A stretch of 9,670 nt of DNA from Hyphomicrobiales bacterium (GCA_028865375.1 JAGWKJ010000069.1:1-9670); one strand, 5' to 3'; shown: positions 1 to 7,278, counted from the stretch's first letter. The notes: a model not told the origin generated them from the letters alone. A program made the numbers and translations.

Positions 1-247
1 CGACCAGGGCGCCGAGCGCGCGCGGATCGTGGCGCGCCGCTTCCACCGCCGCGGTCAGCGCGCGCGTGAGGGCGGCCTGCCACAGCACCAACGTGCCGAA
101 CAGCCGGCCGAGCGGCCCCGCCAACGGTGGCGGCCCGCCGTCGGGCAGGCCGACGCCGAACGGCCCGCCGACGGCTGCGCGCGCCGTGCCGGCCGACGAC
201 AGGAGCGCGACGAGCGCCGCCGCGTGGACGGGGCGGCCGCGGTTCAT
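1..247 (-). CDS. NicO-family nickel/cobalt transporter, N-terminal part only (cut by window edge)
   Basis: This open frame has no stop before the left edge, so only the first 82 residues are visible. It begins at ATG 245-247, overlapping the stop of the DUF1007 gene by 4 bases (ATGA), which suggests translational coupling. Residues 1-24 form a likely signal or first membrane segment ending near TARA. Next comes PFGVGLPDG (residues 29-37), then a stretch (about 51-79) reading LVLWQAALTRALTAAVEAAR followed by HDPRALGAL. An early PFGVG motif followed by a Q..(F/L).RALT helix is how I remember the start of alphaproteobacterial NicO/RcnA-like inner-membrane metal transporters. The DUF1007 neighbour supports this, because the two families commonly occur together. 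The six-helix core and its His-rich loop lie outside the window. The transport direction (efflux or uptake) and the metal (Ni, Co or Zn) cannot be read here. Confidence 0.7.
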   Translation of the reverse strand, partial: MNRGRPVHAAALVALLSSAGTARAAVGGPFGVGLPDGGPPPLAGPLGRLFGTLVLWQAALTRALTAAVEAARHDPRALGALV

Positions 248-897
248 CGACAATCCAGATGCGCCGCGTTGACGAGCAGCTTCGTCACCGAGAACAGGTC
301 GGGCGGCAATTCGCGCACGGAGGCGGGGATCTTGGCGAGCGTGCCGGCCATCGTGGCGTCGAGCGGGCGGGGCCGGATCACGTCGATGCGGCAGGCGGGC
401 GCGGCGCCGACGAGCGACACCGGCGCGTCGGCGGCGAAGGTCACGGCGGCGAAATATTCGGCGTCGAACACCGCGAGGTCGATCACCGCGCCCTTGACCG
501 CGACCGGCGCCTTGAGGGGCAGGGTGAAGCGCAGCGTGAGCGCCTCGCCCGCGAATTCATCGGAATAATCCTTGGGCGCTTCCAGCGTCGCCTTCTTGCC
601 GCCGATCTCGACCGTCGTGAACCAATGATAGGTCGCCAGCGAAGTCACGTTGAGCGTGGCCAACGGCGCCAGTTCCTCGCGGGTCGGCATCCCATCGCCT
701 TTGGAATCGTAGCCTTGGATAGCATAGGCGGAGAACGCCTTGTCGAACGTCCAGACGTTGCGCACCGCGGCGAGCCGTCCCTGCGCGTCGAACAGCAGCT
801 TCGTCCGCGCCGAGACGAGGATATGGGGATGGGCGAGGGCCGGCGCGGCGCCGGCGCACAGCGCGAGCGCGGCGAGGATTGCGCGGCGCGCCCTCAT
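244..897 (-). CDS. DUF1007 family periplasmic protein
   Basis: A 217-residue protein. The frame is open further upstream, but I chose ATG 895-897 because it gives a clean signal peptide (residues 1-22, ending PALA), overlaps the previous stop by 4 bases (ATGA), and has GAGG 7 bases upstream. The mature protein would start HPHILV, putting two histidines at its N-terminus, as is usual in DUF1007. Residues 64-75 (DSKGDGMPTREE) resemble an EF-hand calcium loop, with acidic residues at positions 1, 5 and 12 and Gly at 6. Two late cysteines (in PACRID and at the end, LDCR) could pair. DUF1007 proteins are labelled 'ABC-type uncharacterised transport, periplasmic component' and commonly sit beside NicO transporters, as here. 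A related pair is, as I recall, part of the Vibrio Zrg zinc uptake system. A periplasmic metal-delivery or sensing role is inference; the family assignment is fairly secure. Confidence 0.82.
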   Translation of the reverse strand: MRARRAILAALALCAGAAPALAHPHILVSARTKLLFDAQGRLAAVRNVWTFDKAFSAYAIQGYDSKGDGMPTREELAPLATLNVTSLATYHWFTTVEIGGKKATLEAPKDYSDEFAGEALTLRFTLPLKAPVAVKGAVIDLAVFDAEYFAAVTFAADAPVSLVGAAPACRIDVIRPRPLDATMAGTLAKIPASVRELPPDLFSVTKLLVNAAHLDCR

Positions 898-1622
898 TGC
901 GCCGCCTCGTTGAAGGCGCCGCGCGTCGCGCGCAATTCGCGCAGCAGGAAGCCCTGCCAATCGAGCTTGGCGGGCAGCGTGTGGCGCAGCGCGACCACCA
1001 CCGCGCCCTCGCCCGCGACTTTCTTGGCGAAGGCCTTGATCGCGGGGCTTGCCGCTTCGACGTCGTAGAAGAACAGGTTGGCCGCGCCGCCTTGCAGGTC
1101 CTGCGCGACGCCCGCCAGCGTCTTGGCGTCGGGGCCGCCTGGCGGCGCCTTGGCGAAGGCGTCCGCGTCCACCAGCTCGGCCTTGAGCGGCGCGCCCAGC
1201 TTGGCGAAGAACGCGCGCGCGTGCGCGTCGGCGGCCACCACGAATTCGCCGACGTAGTTCGCGGACAGGCGCGCCAACTCCGCGCGCACGGGCTTGAGGC
1301 CGTCGTCGAACGCCTTAAGGCGCAACGCCAGCGAGAGCTTGGCGTCGGGCCGGCGCTTGGCGAGTTCGTTCGACAGCGCGGCCGCCCCGGCGCGCATCGC
1401 CTCGACGTCGAGCCAATCGTCGAAGCCGCCGGCCCCGAAGCGGATCGCGCCCGCCGGCGCCGGCGCGCCGGGCCTGCCGACCGCGACCGCGTCGCCGCCG
1501 ACGTTGCGGGCCACGTCGGCGTGGAAGGCGTCGGCCGGCGCGACCGGCACGGGCGCGGGGGCCGCTCGCGCCGTCGCCAACGCGGCGAGGCCGGCGACGG
1601 CGGCAAGGGCGGCGCGCTTCAA
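894..1622 (-). CDS. Divergent ZnuA-like metal ABC transporter substrate-binding protein
   Basis: A 242-residue secreted protein. Translation probably starts at TTG 1620-1622, which overlaps the dxs stop by 4 bases (TTGA) and has GGAG 5 bases upstream; no ATG gives a signal peptide. Residues 1-20 form an Ala-rich signal peptide ending TARA. The order of blocks follows periplasmic zinc/manganese binding proteins (PF01297): FHADVARNVGGD (33-44), FDDWLD (67-72), a long helix (about 76-118), FVVAADAHARAFFAKLG (127-143), and a C-terminal block with FFYDVEAASPAIK (184-196) and a TLP...D..GFL..EL tail. It is shorter than the usual 290-330 residues. The loop that carries the first His ligand and the yH(D/E).f motif are not recognisable; His34, His134 and His214 are the only histidines. 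No permease or ATPase gene adjoins it. It may bind metal differently or act as a chaperone or sensor with the DUF1007/NicO pair. The fold call is moderate; the substrate is unknown. Confidence 0.55.
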   Translation of the reverse strand: MKRAALAAVAGLAALATARAAPAPVPVAPADAFHADVARNVGGDAVAVGRPGAPAPAGAIRFGAGGFDDWLDVEAMRAGAAALSNELAKRRPDAKLSLALRLKAFDDGLKPVRAELARLSANYVGEFVVAADAHARAFFAKLGAPLKAELVDADAFAKAPPGGPDAKTLAGVAQDLQGGAANLFFYDVEAASPAIKAFAKKVAGEGAVVVALRHTLPAKLDWQGFLLRELRATRGAFNEAAQ

Positions 1623-3544
1623 GCGCTCTCCGCGCGCGGCGCCTCGGCGTCCTGCGAAGCGATCGCCGCCAGCGCCTTGGCGACGATGCCCTTCGCGTCG
1701 AGCCCCGCCGCGGCATACATGCGCTCGGGCTTGTCGTGGTCCTGGAAGCGATCGGGCAGCGTCATCATCGCGAACTTCGCCGCGCCCGGCGCCTGCATGA
1801 CGCCTTCTTCGACCAGCAATTCGGCGACCGCCGAGCCGAAGCCGCCGGCGCAGCCTTCCTCGACCGTGAGCAGGATTTCGTGCGTGCGCGCCAGCCCCAG
1901 GACGAGATCGCGGTCGAGCGGCTTGGCGAAGCGCGCGTCTGCGACGGTGGTGGACAGGCCGCGGGCGGCGAGCTCGTCGGCCGCCTTCAGCGCCTCGGCG
2001 AGCCGCGTGCCGAAGGACAGGATCGCCACGCGCGAACCCTCGCGCAGCACGCGGCCCTTGCCGATTTCGAGGACCTCTCCGCGCTCCGGCATTTCGACGC
2101 CGACGCCCTCGCCGCGCGGATAGCGGAAGGCGATCGGCCCGGAATCGTGGGCGGCCGCGGTCGCCACCATGTGGACGAGCTCGGCCTCGTCGGCCGCCGC
2201 CATCACGACCATGCCGGGCAGGCAACGCAGGTAGGCGACGTCGAAACTGCCGGCGTGGGTCGCGCCGTCGGCGCCCACGAGGCCGGCGCGGTCGATGGCG
2301 AAACGCACCGGCAGGCCCTGGATCGCGACGTCATGCACCACTTGGTCGAAGGCTCGCTGCAGGAAGGTCGAATAGATCGCGCAGAACGGCTTGAAGCCGC
2401 GCGTCGCCATGCCCGCCGCGAAGGTCACCGCGTGCTGCTCGGCGATGCCCACGTCGAACGTGCGCTTGGGGAAGCGCGCGCCGAACAGGTCGAGTCCGGT
2501 GCCGTTGGGCATGGCGGCGGTCACCGCGACGATCCGGTCGTCGGCCTCGGCTTCCTTGGCGAGCGCCTCGGCGAATACGCGCGTGTAGGCGGGGGCGTTC
2601 GACTTCGCCTTCGCCTGCTTGCCGGTGTCGACGTCGAAGGGCACGACGCCGTGGTACTTGTCGGCCGCCGCCTCGGCGGGCGGGTAGCCCTTGCCCTTCC
2701 TGGTGACGACGTGGACCAGCACCGGGCCGTCGCGCACGTCGCGTACGTTGCGCAGCACGGGCAGCAGGTGGTCGAGTTCGTGGCCGTCGATCGGGCCGAC
2801 GTAATAGAAGCCGAGTTCCTCGAACAGCCCGCCGCCGGCGAACCATTCGCGCGCGTAGCGCTCGGAGCGCTTGGCCTTCTCGTAGAGCGGGGAGGGCAGG
2901 CGGCGCGCGATCTCGCGCGCGGCGCCGCGCAGCGAGCGATAGGCGCCGCCCGAGACGATGCGCGCCAGATAGGCCGACATCGCGCCCACCGGCGGGGCGA
3001 TCGACATGTCGTTGTCGTTGAGCACGACCACCAGCCGCGAGCGCAGCGCGCCGGCGTTGTTCATCGCCTCGTAGGCCATGCCCGCCGACATCGCGCCGTC
3101 GCCGATCACCGCCACCACCGCCTCGTCGCCGCCCGCGAGGTCGCGCGCCGCCGCCATGCCCAGCCCGGCCGAGATCGAGGTCGAGGAATGCGCCGCGCCG
3201 AACGGGTCGTATTCGCTCTCCGCCCGGCGCGTGAAGCCCGACAGCCCGCCGGCCTGGCGCAGGGTGCGGATGCGGTCGCGGCGGCCGGTCAGGATCTTGT
3301 GCGGATAGGCCTGGTGGCCGACGTCCCAGATCAGCTTGTCGCGCGGCGTGTCGAAAACGTAATGCAGCGCCAGCGTCAGCTCGACCACGCCCAGCCCCGC
3401 GCCGAGATGGCCGCCGGTGGTCGAGACCGCGTCGATCAGTTCCGCGCGCAATTCGGCGGCGAGGCCGGGCAGGTCGCGCGCGTCGAGCCGCCGGAGGTCT
3501 TCGGGCGTCGCGATGGCGTCGAGGAGGGGCGTGTGGAGCGGCAA
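1619..3544 (-). CDS. dxs: 1-deoxy-D-xylulose-5-phosphate synthase (DXS)
   Basis: A cytoplasmic thiamine-diphosphate enzyme that condenses pyruvate with glyceraldehyde 3-phosphate to give DXP, the entry step of the MEP pathway to IPP/DMAPP and a source for thiamine and pyridoxal. The 641 residues match the family length. Visible landmarks are GGHLG (45-49, catalytic His47), WDVGHQ (73-78), the ThDP/Mg motif GDGAMSAGMAYEAMNN (148-163), NDNDMSI (176-182), YVGPIDGH (248-255), GIAEQHAVTFAAGMA (366-380, with the general-base Glu369), and DRAGLVGADGATHAGSFD (418-435). The start is TTG 3542-3544 with AGGA 6 bases upstream; it gives LPLHTPLLD, the normal DXS N-terminus. It follows xseB after 65 bases, and its stop overlaps the next gene's TTG, so the metal-binding protein gene is likely translated from the same message. 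All motifs look intact. Confidence 0.98.
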   Translation of the reverse strand: MPLHTPLLDAIATPEDLRRLDARDLPGLAAELRAELIDAVSTTGGHLGAGLGVVELTLALHYVFDTPRDKLIWDVGHQAYPHKILTGRRDRIRTLRQAGGLSGFTRRAESEYDPFGAAHSSTSISAGLGMAAARDLAGGDEAVVAVIGDGAMSAGMAYEAMNNAGALRSRLVVVLNDNDMSIAPPVGAMSAYLARIVSGGAYRSLRGAAREIARRLPSPLYEKAKRSERYAREWFAGGGLFEELGFYYVGPIDGHELDHLLPVLRNVRDVRDGPVLVHVVTRKGKGYPPAEAAADKYHGVVPFDVDTGKQAKAKSNAPAYTRVFAEALAKEAEADDRIVAVTAAMPNGTGLDLFGARFPKRTFDVGIAEQHAVTFAAGMATRGFKPFCAIYSTFLQRAFDQVVHDVAIQGLPVRFAIDRAGLVGADGATHAGSFDVAYLRCLPGMVVMAAADEAELVHMVATAAAHDSGPIAFRYPRGEGVGVEMPERGEVLEIGKGRVLREGSRVAILSFGTRLAEALKAADELAARGLSTTVADARFAKPLDRDLVLGLARTHEILLTVEEGCAGGFGSAVAELLVEEGVMQAPGAAKFAMMTLPDRFQDHDKPERMYAAAGLDAKGIVAKALAAIASQDAEAPRAESA

Positions 3545-3609
3545 GGCTGGTCCTGATCGCGTCGTTGGATGGGCCGTTCGAACCGGGGAATGCGGCGAAA
3601 CGCGGGCGG

Positions 3610-3870
3610 TCAGCCCGGGTCGAGGGGTGCGACGCCCTTCGGACGGCCCTGCGCGTCGAGCGCGATGCGCTCCACCCGCATCTCGGCGTCGGCCAGCAGG
3701 GCGGCGCAGCGTGTCTTGAGCTTCTCGCCGCGCTCGTAGGCGGCGATCGAGTCTTCGAGCCCGACGTCGCCCTTTTCGAGCCGCGCCACGATGGCTTCGA
3801 GCTGCTTCAAAGCGTCCTCGAATCCGAGGCCGGCGATGTCGGAATCCACGTCCGCCCGCTTGTCCGCCAC
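3610..3870 (-). CDS. xseB: Exodeoxyribonuclease VII small subunit
   Basis: An 86-residue small acidic helical protein; E. coli XseB is 80. The motif LGFEDALKQLEAIVARLEKGDVGLEDSIAAYERGEKL is diagnostic: paired helices with the conserved E-IV-LE-GD-LE-S---YE-G spacing. Several small subunits coat the large XseA nuclease, which degrades single-stranded DNA. xseA itself is not in the window, as is usual because the two genes are generally unlinked. The frame stays open upstream, but GTG 3868-3870 is the start because GGAGGA lies 6 bases before it and the extra upstream residues are low-complexity Gly/Ala/Arg. xseB is commonly next to dxs in alphaproteobacteria, often with ispA between them; ispA is absent here. 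Confidence 0.95.
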   Translation of the reverse strand: MADKRADVDSDIAGLGFEDALKQLEAIVARLEKGDVGLEDSIAAYERGEKLKTRCAALLADAEMRVERIALDAQGRPKGVAPLDPG

Positions 3871-3876
3871 GATGGT

Positions 3877-3882
3877 TCCTCC
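3877..3882 (-). promoter_or_regulatory. Shine-Dalgarno site that fixes the xseB GTG start
   Basis: On the minus strand this reads GGAGGA, 6 bases before GTG 3868-3870. It decides between this start and in-frame alternatives up to 84 bases upstream in the livF-xseB gap. Confidence 0.75.
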
Positions 3883-3921
3883 GGTCGCCGCCGCCCTAGC
3901 ACGGGGCCGCGGCGCTGTCTC

Positions 3922-3945
3922 GCGGGCGGGGCCGGCGCCGCCCGC
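3922..3945 (-). terminator. GC-only stem-loop just after livF; possible weak terminator
   Basis: An 8-base perfect stem (GCGGGCGG at 3922-3929 with CCGCCCGC at 3938-3945) around an 8-base loop, starting 5 bases beyond the livF stop. On the minus strand it is not followed by a T-run, so it is not a classical intrinsic terminator. It may instead protect the 3' end of the liv message or slow polymerase. In sequence this GC-rich, chance hairpins are common, so confidence is low. Confidence 0.3.
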
Positions 3946-3950
3946 CGCCT

Positions 3951-4673
3951 TCAATCCCCGAGGTCCCAGGTCTCGGCGCTGGCGCCGGCGAGCTCGCGCA
4001 CGCGCGCCTCGTCGGCGGCGAAGTCCTTGGCGGCGCCCTCGTAGATGACCTTGCCGTCGTCGAGCACGTAGGCGCGGTCGGCCAGCGCCACGGCGGCGCG
4101 CACGTTCTGTTCCACCAGCAGCACGCTGGCGCCTTCCTCGCGCACGCGGCGCACGATGCGGAACACCTCTTCGACGATCAGCGGCGCGAGGCCCTGGCTC
4201 GGCTCGTCGAGGATCAGCACCTTCGGGTTGAGCAGCAGCGCGCGGGCGATGGCGAGCATCTCCTGCTCGCCGCCGGAAAGCTGGCTGCCCTTGTTGGCCT
4301 TGCGCTCCGCCAGCCGCGGGAACGCCTGGTAGGCGCGCGCCAGCGTCCAGGGGCCCGGCCGGTCGGCCGGCGCGCGCAGGTTTTCGTCGACCGTCAGGTT
4401 GCCGAAGATCTTGCGTCCCTCGGGCACGTAGCCGACGCCGAGCGCGGCGACGCGGAAGGGCGGCAGGCCGGTGACGAGCTGGCCGAAGGCGCGCACGCTG
4501 CCCTCGCGCGGCGGCGTCAGGCCCATGATCGAGCGCAGGGTCGTGGTCTTGCCCGCGCCGTTGCGGCCCAGAAGGGCGACGATCTCGCCCTCGCGCACCT
4601 CGATCGACACGCCGTGCAGCACGTGGCTCTTGCCGTAAAAGGTCTCGAGCCCGACGGCGGAGAGCGGCGTCAT
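3951..4673 (-). CDS. livF: Branched-chain amino acid type ABC transporter ATP-binding protein LivF
   Basis: A 240-residue cytoplasmic ATPase, the second of the two nucleotide-binding subunits of the importer. Walker A is GRNGAGKTT (36-44). The LivF hallmark YVPEGRKIFGNLTVDENL follows at 82-99. The signature is LSGGEQ (132-137) and Walker B is VLILDEP (152-158, catalytic Glu157). The segment LLVEQN has Gln where most ABC ATPases have the switch His; this is normal for LivF and separates it from LivG. The start ATG 4671-4673 overlaps the livG stop (ATGA), with GGAG 7 bases upstream. It is the last gene of the transporter operon; xseB begins 80 bases further on, after a GC stem-loop. Confidence 0.95.
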   Translation of the reverse strand: MTPLSAVGLETFYGKSHVLHGVSIEVREGEIVALLGRNGAGKTTTLRSIMGLTPPREGSVRAFGQLVTGLPPFRVAALGVGYVPEGRKIFGNLTVDENLRAPADRPGPWTLARAYQAFPRLAERKANKGSQLSGGEQEMLAIARALLLNPKVLILDEPSQGLAPLIVEEVFRIVRRVREEGASVLLVEQNVRAAVALADRAYVLDDGKVIYEGAAKDFAADEARVRELAGASAETWDLGD

Positions 4674-5419
4674 GCGGACTCTCCCAGATAGGCGGCCTGC
4701 ACGGTCTCGTTGCCGGCGATCTCGTCGGGCGTCCCTTCGGCGAGCGTCTTGCCCTCGGCCAGCACCATGATGCGCTGTGCGAGGTTGAAGACGACGCGCA
4801 TGTCGTGCTCGATCAGCACGATGGTGAGCCCCTCGTCGCGATGCAGGCGGCGGATCAGGCGCGCCACGTCGTGGGTCTCCTGGTCGCCCATGCCGGCGGT
4901 CGGTTCGTCGAGCATCAGGAGCTTGGGTTTCAGCGCCAGCGCCATCGCGATCTCGACCGCGCGCTGGTCGCCGTGCGAGAGCTCGCCCACTTGGCGGTTG
5001 CGCCGGTCGGCGAGGCCCGCCGTCGCCAGCAGGCGGTCGACCTCGCCGTCCATGCCCGCCCGCCGCGCCGCGCCGCGGCCGAGGCTGAAGGCGAGGCCCG
5101 CCGCGCTCTCGGCGGCGACGCGCAGGTTTTCCGCCACGTCGAGCTCGGGAAAGACCTCCGTGATCTGGAACGTGCGCGCGATGCCGAGCCTCACCCGCGC
5201 GGCCGGCCCAAGCGCGCCGACGTCGCGGCCGTCGAAGCGGATCGTCCCCGAGCTCGGCGGGAAGAATCCCGACACGAGGTTGAAGAACGTCGTCTTGCCC
5301 GCCCCGTTGGGGCCGATGATGGCGCGCAACTCGCCGGGCTCGACGCGCAGCGTGACGCCGCCCACCGCGACCAGCCGGCCGAAAGCCTTGGTGACGTCCT
5401 CGACGTCGAGCAGGCTCAC
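4670..5419 (-). CDS. livG: Branched-chain amino acid type ABC transporter ATP-binding protein LivG
   Basis: A 249-residue cytoplasmic ATPase that pairs with LivF. Walker A is GPNGAGKTT (36-44), followed by the typical LivG segment GIARTFQ (79-85). The signature is LSHGDQ (147-152) in place of LSGGQ, Walker B is LLMLDEP (167-173, Glu172), and the switch His is in IEHDM (His205). The frame is open well upstream, but GTG 5417-5419 is the start: it overlaps the livM stop by 4 bases (GTGA), has GGAGG 8 bases upstream, and begins SLLDVEDVTKAFG, the normal LivG N-terminus. The C-terminal GTPDEIAGNETVQAAYLGE is also typical of the family. Confidence 0.95.
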   Translation of the reverse strand: MSLLDVEDVTKAFGRLVAVGGVTLRVEPGELRAIIGPNGAGKTTFFNLVSGFFPPSSGTIRFDGRDVGALGPAARVRLGIARTFQITEVFPELDVAENLRVAAESAAGLAFSLGRGAARRAGMDGEVDRLLATAGLADRRNRQVGELSHGDQRAVEIAMALALKPKLLMLDEPTAGMGDQETHDVARLIRRLHRDEGLTIVLIEHDMRVVFNLAQRIMVLAEGKTLAEGTPDEIAGNETVQAAYLGESA

Positions 5420-6366
5420 GCGGGCGCCCTCCGGCCGAGCAGCCCGAGCAGCCCGCGCGGGAAGAACAGGACGACGAGGATGAACACGAGGCCGATCACC
5501 GACATCCAGTTCTCGGTGTGGCTCGACACCACGTCCTGCACGACGACGAAGATGAAGGCGCCCAGCAGAGGGCCCCAGAACGACCGCATGCCGCCCATCA
5601 CGGCCATGATGACGAACTCGCCCGACTGGTCGTAGCGCAGCGTGCGCGGGTCGACGAAATTGTTGAGCAGCGCGTAGAGCCCGCCCGCCAGCCCCATCAG
5701 CGTCGAGGAGATCACGAACGACAGCCACAGGTGGCGCTCGATCGACAGGCCGAGGAACCGCGCGCGCCGCTCGTTCTCGCGGATGGCCACCAAGGTGCGG
5801 CCGAACGGCGTCGACAGGATCCAGGCCATCGCGCCCACGCCCGCCGCGAACAGCGCGAGGGCGAAATAATAGAACGCCGTCTCGCTTCCCCGGATGTCGA
5901 GCGTCAACGGCCCGAGCGACAGCGGCGCGCGCGTCCAGCCGGTCAGGCCGTCGTCGCCTCCGGTGACCGAACTCCAGCGGAACGCGACGAAATAGAAGAT
6001 CTGCCCGAAAGCGATCGTGCTCATCGCGAAATAGACGCCGCGGCGGCGCACGATCATAGCGCCGATCGCCGCGCCGGCGGCGGCCGCGACGGCGATCCCG
6101 GCGAGCAACGCGAGCGGGGTGCTCGGGACGAGGTAGCGGATCGTCATCGCCGCGCCGTACGCGCCCAGCCCGAAGAAGGTCGCGTGGCCGAACGAGAGCG
6201 CGCCGGTGTAGCCGAGCAGCAGGTTCAGCGCCATCGCGCCGAGCCCCATGACGACGACGCGCGTGGCGAGGCCGGTGTAGCCGCCGATGGCGGGCATCCA
6301 GAACGGCATGGTCAGCAGCGCGGCCCAGACGAACAGGCCGACCGCGAAATCGCGCTTCACGCTCAA
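5416..6366 (-). CDS. livM: Branched-chain amino acid type ABC transporter permease LivM
   Basis: A 316-residue inner-membrane permease of the BPD_transp_2 family with many hydrophobic segments. The family block GYTGALSFGHATFFGLGAYGA is near residues 52-72. The cytoplasmic coupling loop FGRTLVAIRENERRARFLGLS, which contacts the ATPases, lies in the second half. The C-terminus FFPRGLLGLLGRR is typical. Translation likely begins at TTG 6364-6366, overlapping the livH stop by 4 bases (TTGA), with AGAGGGG 8 bases upstream. GTG 6358-6360, two codons later, is possible but is further from that site. It forms the translocation pore with LivH. Confidence 0.94.
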   Translation of the reverse strand: MSVKRDFAVGLFVWAALLTMPFWMPAIGGYTGLATRVVVMGLGAMALNLLLGYTGALSFGHATFFGLGAYGAAMTIRYLVPSTPLALLAGIAVAAAAGAAIGAMIVRRRGVYFAMSTIAFGQIFYFVAFRWSSVTGGDDGLTGWTRAPLSLGPLTLDIRGSETAFYYFALALFAAGVGAMAWILSTPFGRTLVAIRENERRARFLGLSIERHLWLSFVISSTLMGLAGGLYALLNNFVDPRTLRYDQSGEFVIMAVMGGMRSFWGPLLGAFIFVVVQDVVSSHTENWMSVIGLVFILVVLFFPRGLLGLLGRRAPA

Positions 6367-7232
6367 TGCACGCGCCCCTCTTCGCCCAGCAGCCCGCGCG
6401 GGCGCGCGAGCAGCACCGCCACCATCATCACGTAGATCACCGCCTCCTGTGCGGAGGGGAAGAACACGGCGGCCAGCCCCGAGGCGACGCCGATCAGCAA
6501 GCCGCCCAGCAGCGTGCCAACGAGGCTGCCGAGTCCCCCCACGATGATCGACACGAAGCTCGGCATGATGAGCCCGTCGCCCATCGTCGGGCTGAGGCCG
6601 AGCTGGCCCGCCGCCAGCACGCCGGCGAGGCCGGCGAGGTAGATGCCGAGCCCGAAGTTCAGGTTGCGCAGCACGCGCACGTCGACGCCCAGCGTCGACA
6701 GCGTCTCGAGGTCGCGCGTGCCGGCGCGGATGCGCAGGCCGAGCCGGGTCCAGCCCAGCACGTAGAACAGGCCGCCGACCGCGATCGCCACCAGCGCCAT
6801 CATGAACAGGCGATAGCCGGTCAGGAAGAACAGCTGCGCGCTCAGCGGCGACATCATCGCGGCGGGCGGCGAGAACGGCACGCTTTGCGCGCCCCAGATC
6901 GTGCGCAACCCGTCCTGGAAGATGAAGGCGAGGCCGAAGGTCAGCAGCAGGCTGTAGAGCGGGTCGCGGCCGTAGAGGGGGCGCACCAGAAGGCGCTCGA
7001 CGAGGAGCCCGATCGCCGCGGTGATCAGCGGGGCGATCAGGAGCGCGCCCCAGAAGCCGATGGTCGGCGCCAGCGAATAGGCGAGGTAGCCGCCGAGCGC
7101 GAGGAACCCGCCGTGGGCGAAATTGATGACGCCGCTGAGGTTGAGGATCAGCGACAGGCCGATCGCCATCAGCGCATAGAACGCGCCCACGATCAGGCCG
7201 TTGAAGACGCCGAACAATACGAGCTGGATCAT
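6363..7232 (-). CDS. livH: Branched-chain amino acid type ABC transporter permease LivH
   Basis: A 289-residue inner-membrane permease. The N-terminus contains NGLIVGAFYALMAIGLSLI and NLSGVINFAHGGFLALGGYLA, both hallmarks of LivH. The region GLRIRAGTRDLETLSTLGVDVRVLRNLNFGLG is the coupling loop, and GGLGSLVGTLLGGLLIG near the end is the usual last membrane region. The start ATG 7230-7232 has no convincing ribosome binding site (CCCGAACC precedes it), unlike livK. Entry here may depend on ribosomes or structure from upstream. The 118-base gap to livK contains a strong hairpin, which fits lower production of permease than of binding protein. Confidence 0.95.
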   Translation of the reverse strand: MIQLVLFGVFNGLIVGAFYALMAIGLSLILNLSGVINFAHGGFLALGGYLAYSLAPTIGFWGALLIAPLITAAIGLLVERLLVRPLYGRDPLYSLLLTFGLAFIFQDGLRTIWGAQSVPFSPPAAMMSPLSAQLFFLTGYRLFMMALVAIAVGGLFYVLGWTRLGLRIRAGTRDLETLSTLGVDVRVLRNLNFGLGIYLAGLAGVLAAGQLGLSPTMGDGLIMPSFVSIIVGGLGSLVGTLLGGLLIGVASGLAAVFFPSAQEAVIYVMMVAVLLARPRGLLGEEGRVH

Positions 7233-7257
7233 GGTTCGGGCCGCCGAGGAGGGAAAC

Positions 7258-7278
7258 GCGCGCCGGGGCCCGGCGCGC
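7258..7278 (-). terminator. Strong intercistronic hairpin between livK and livH (partial terminator or mRNA stabiliser)
   Basis: A perfect 9-base stem (GCGCGCCGG at 7258-7266 with CCGGCGCGC at 7270-7278) with a 3-base loop. On the minus strand it is followed by GTTTCCCTCC, a short T-run too weak for full termination. Hairpins between a binding-protein gene and its permease genes are known in other ABC operons, such as malE-malF, to keep the binding protein more abundant. That function here is inference; the hairpin itself is plain in the sequence. Confidence 0.5.

Noticed and set aside
29..1068. Overlapping plus-strand frames opposite the NicO and DUF1007 genes
   Set aside because: Low-complexity Arg/Gly-rich shadows; the minus strand shows signal peptides and family motifs with exact 4-base junctions.
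1736..3556. A 606-codon open frame on the plus strand opposite dxs
   Set aside because: It is a shadow of dxs: in such GC-rich DNA the complementary frame rarely meets stops. The translation is Arg/Gly/His-rich with no recognisable domain, while the minus strand encodes a complete DXS.
3576..3583. Perfect 8-base palindrome GTTCGAAC between xseB and dxs
   Set aside because: Short palindromes are expected by chance, there is no extended symmetry or neighbouring promoter, and I know no regulator with this site.
3896..3901. TGCTAG on the minus strand as a -10 box for xseB
   Set aside because: The best -35 candidate (GAGACA) is only 14 bases away, too close, so a promoter here is not supported.
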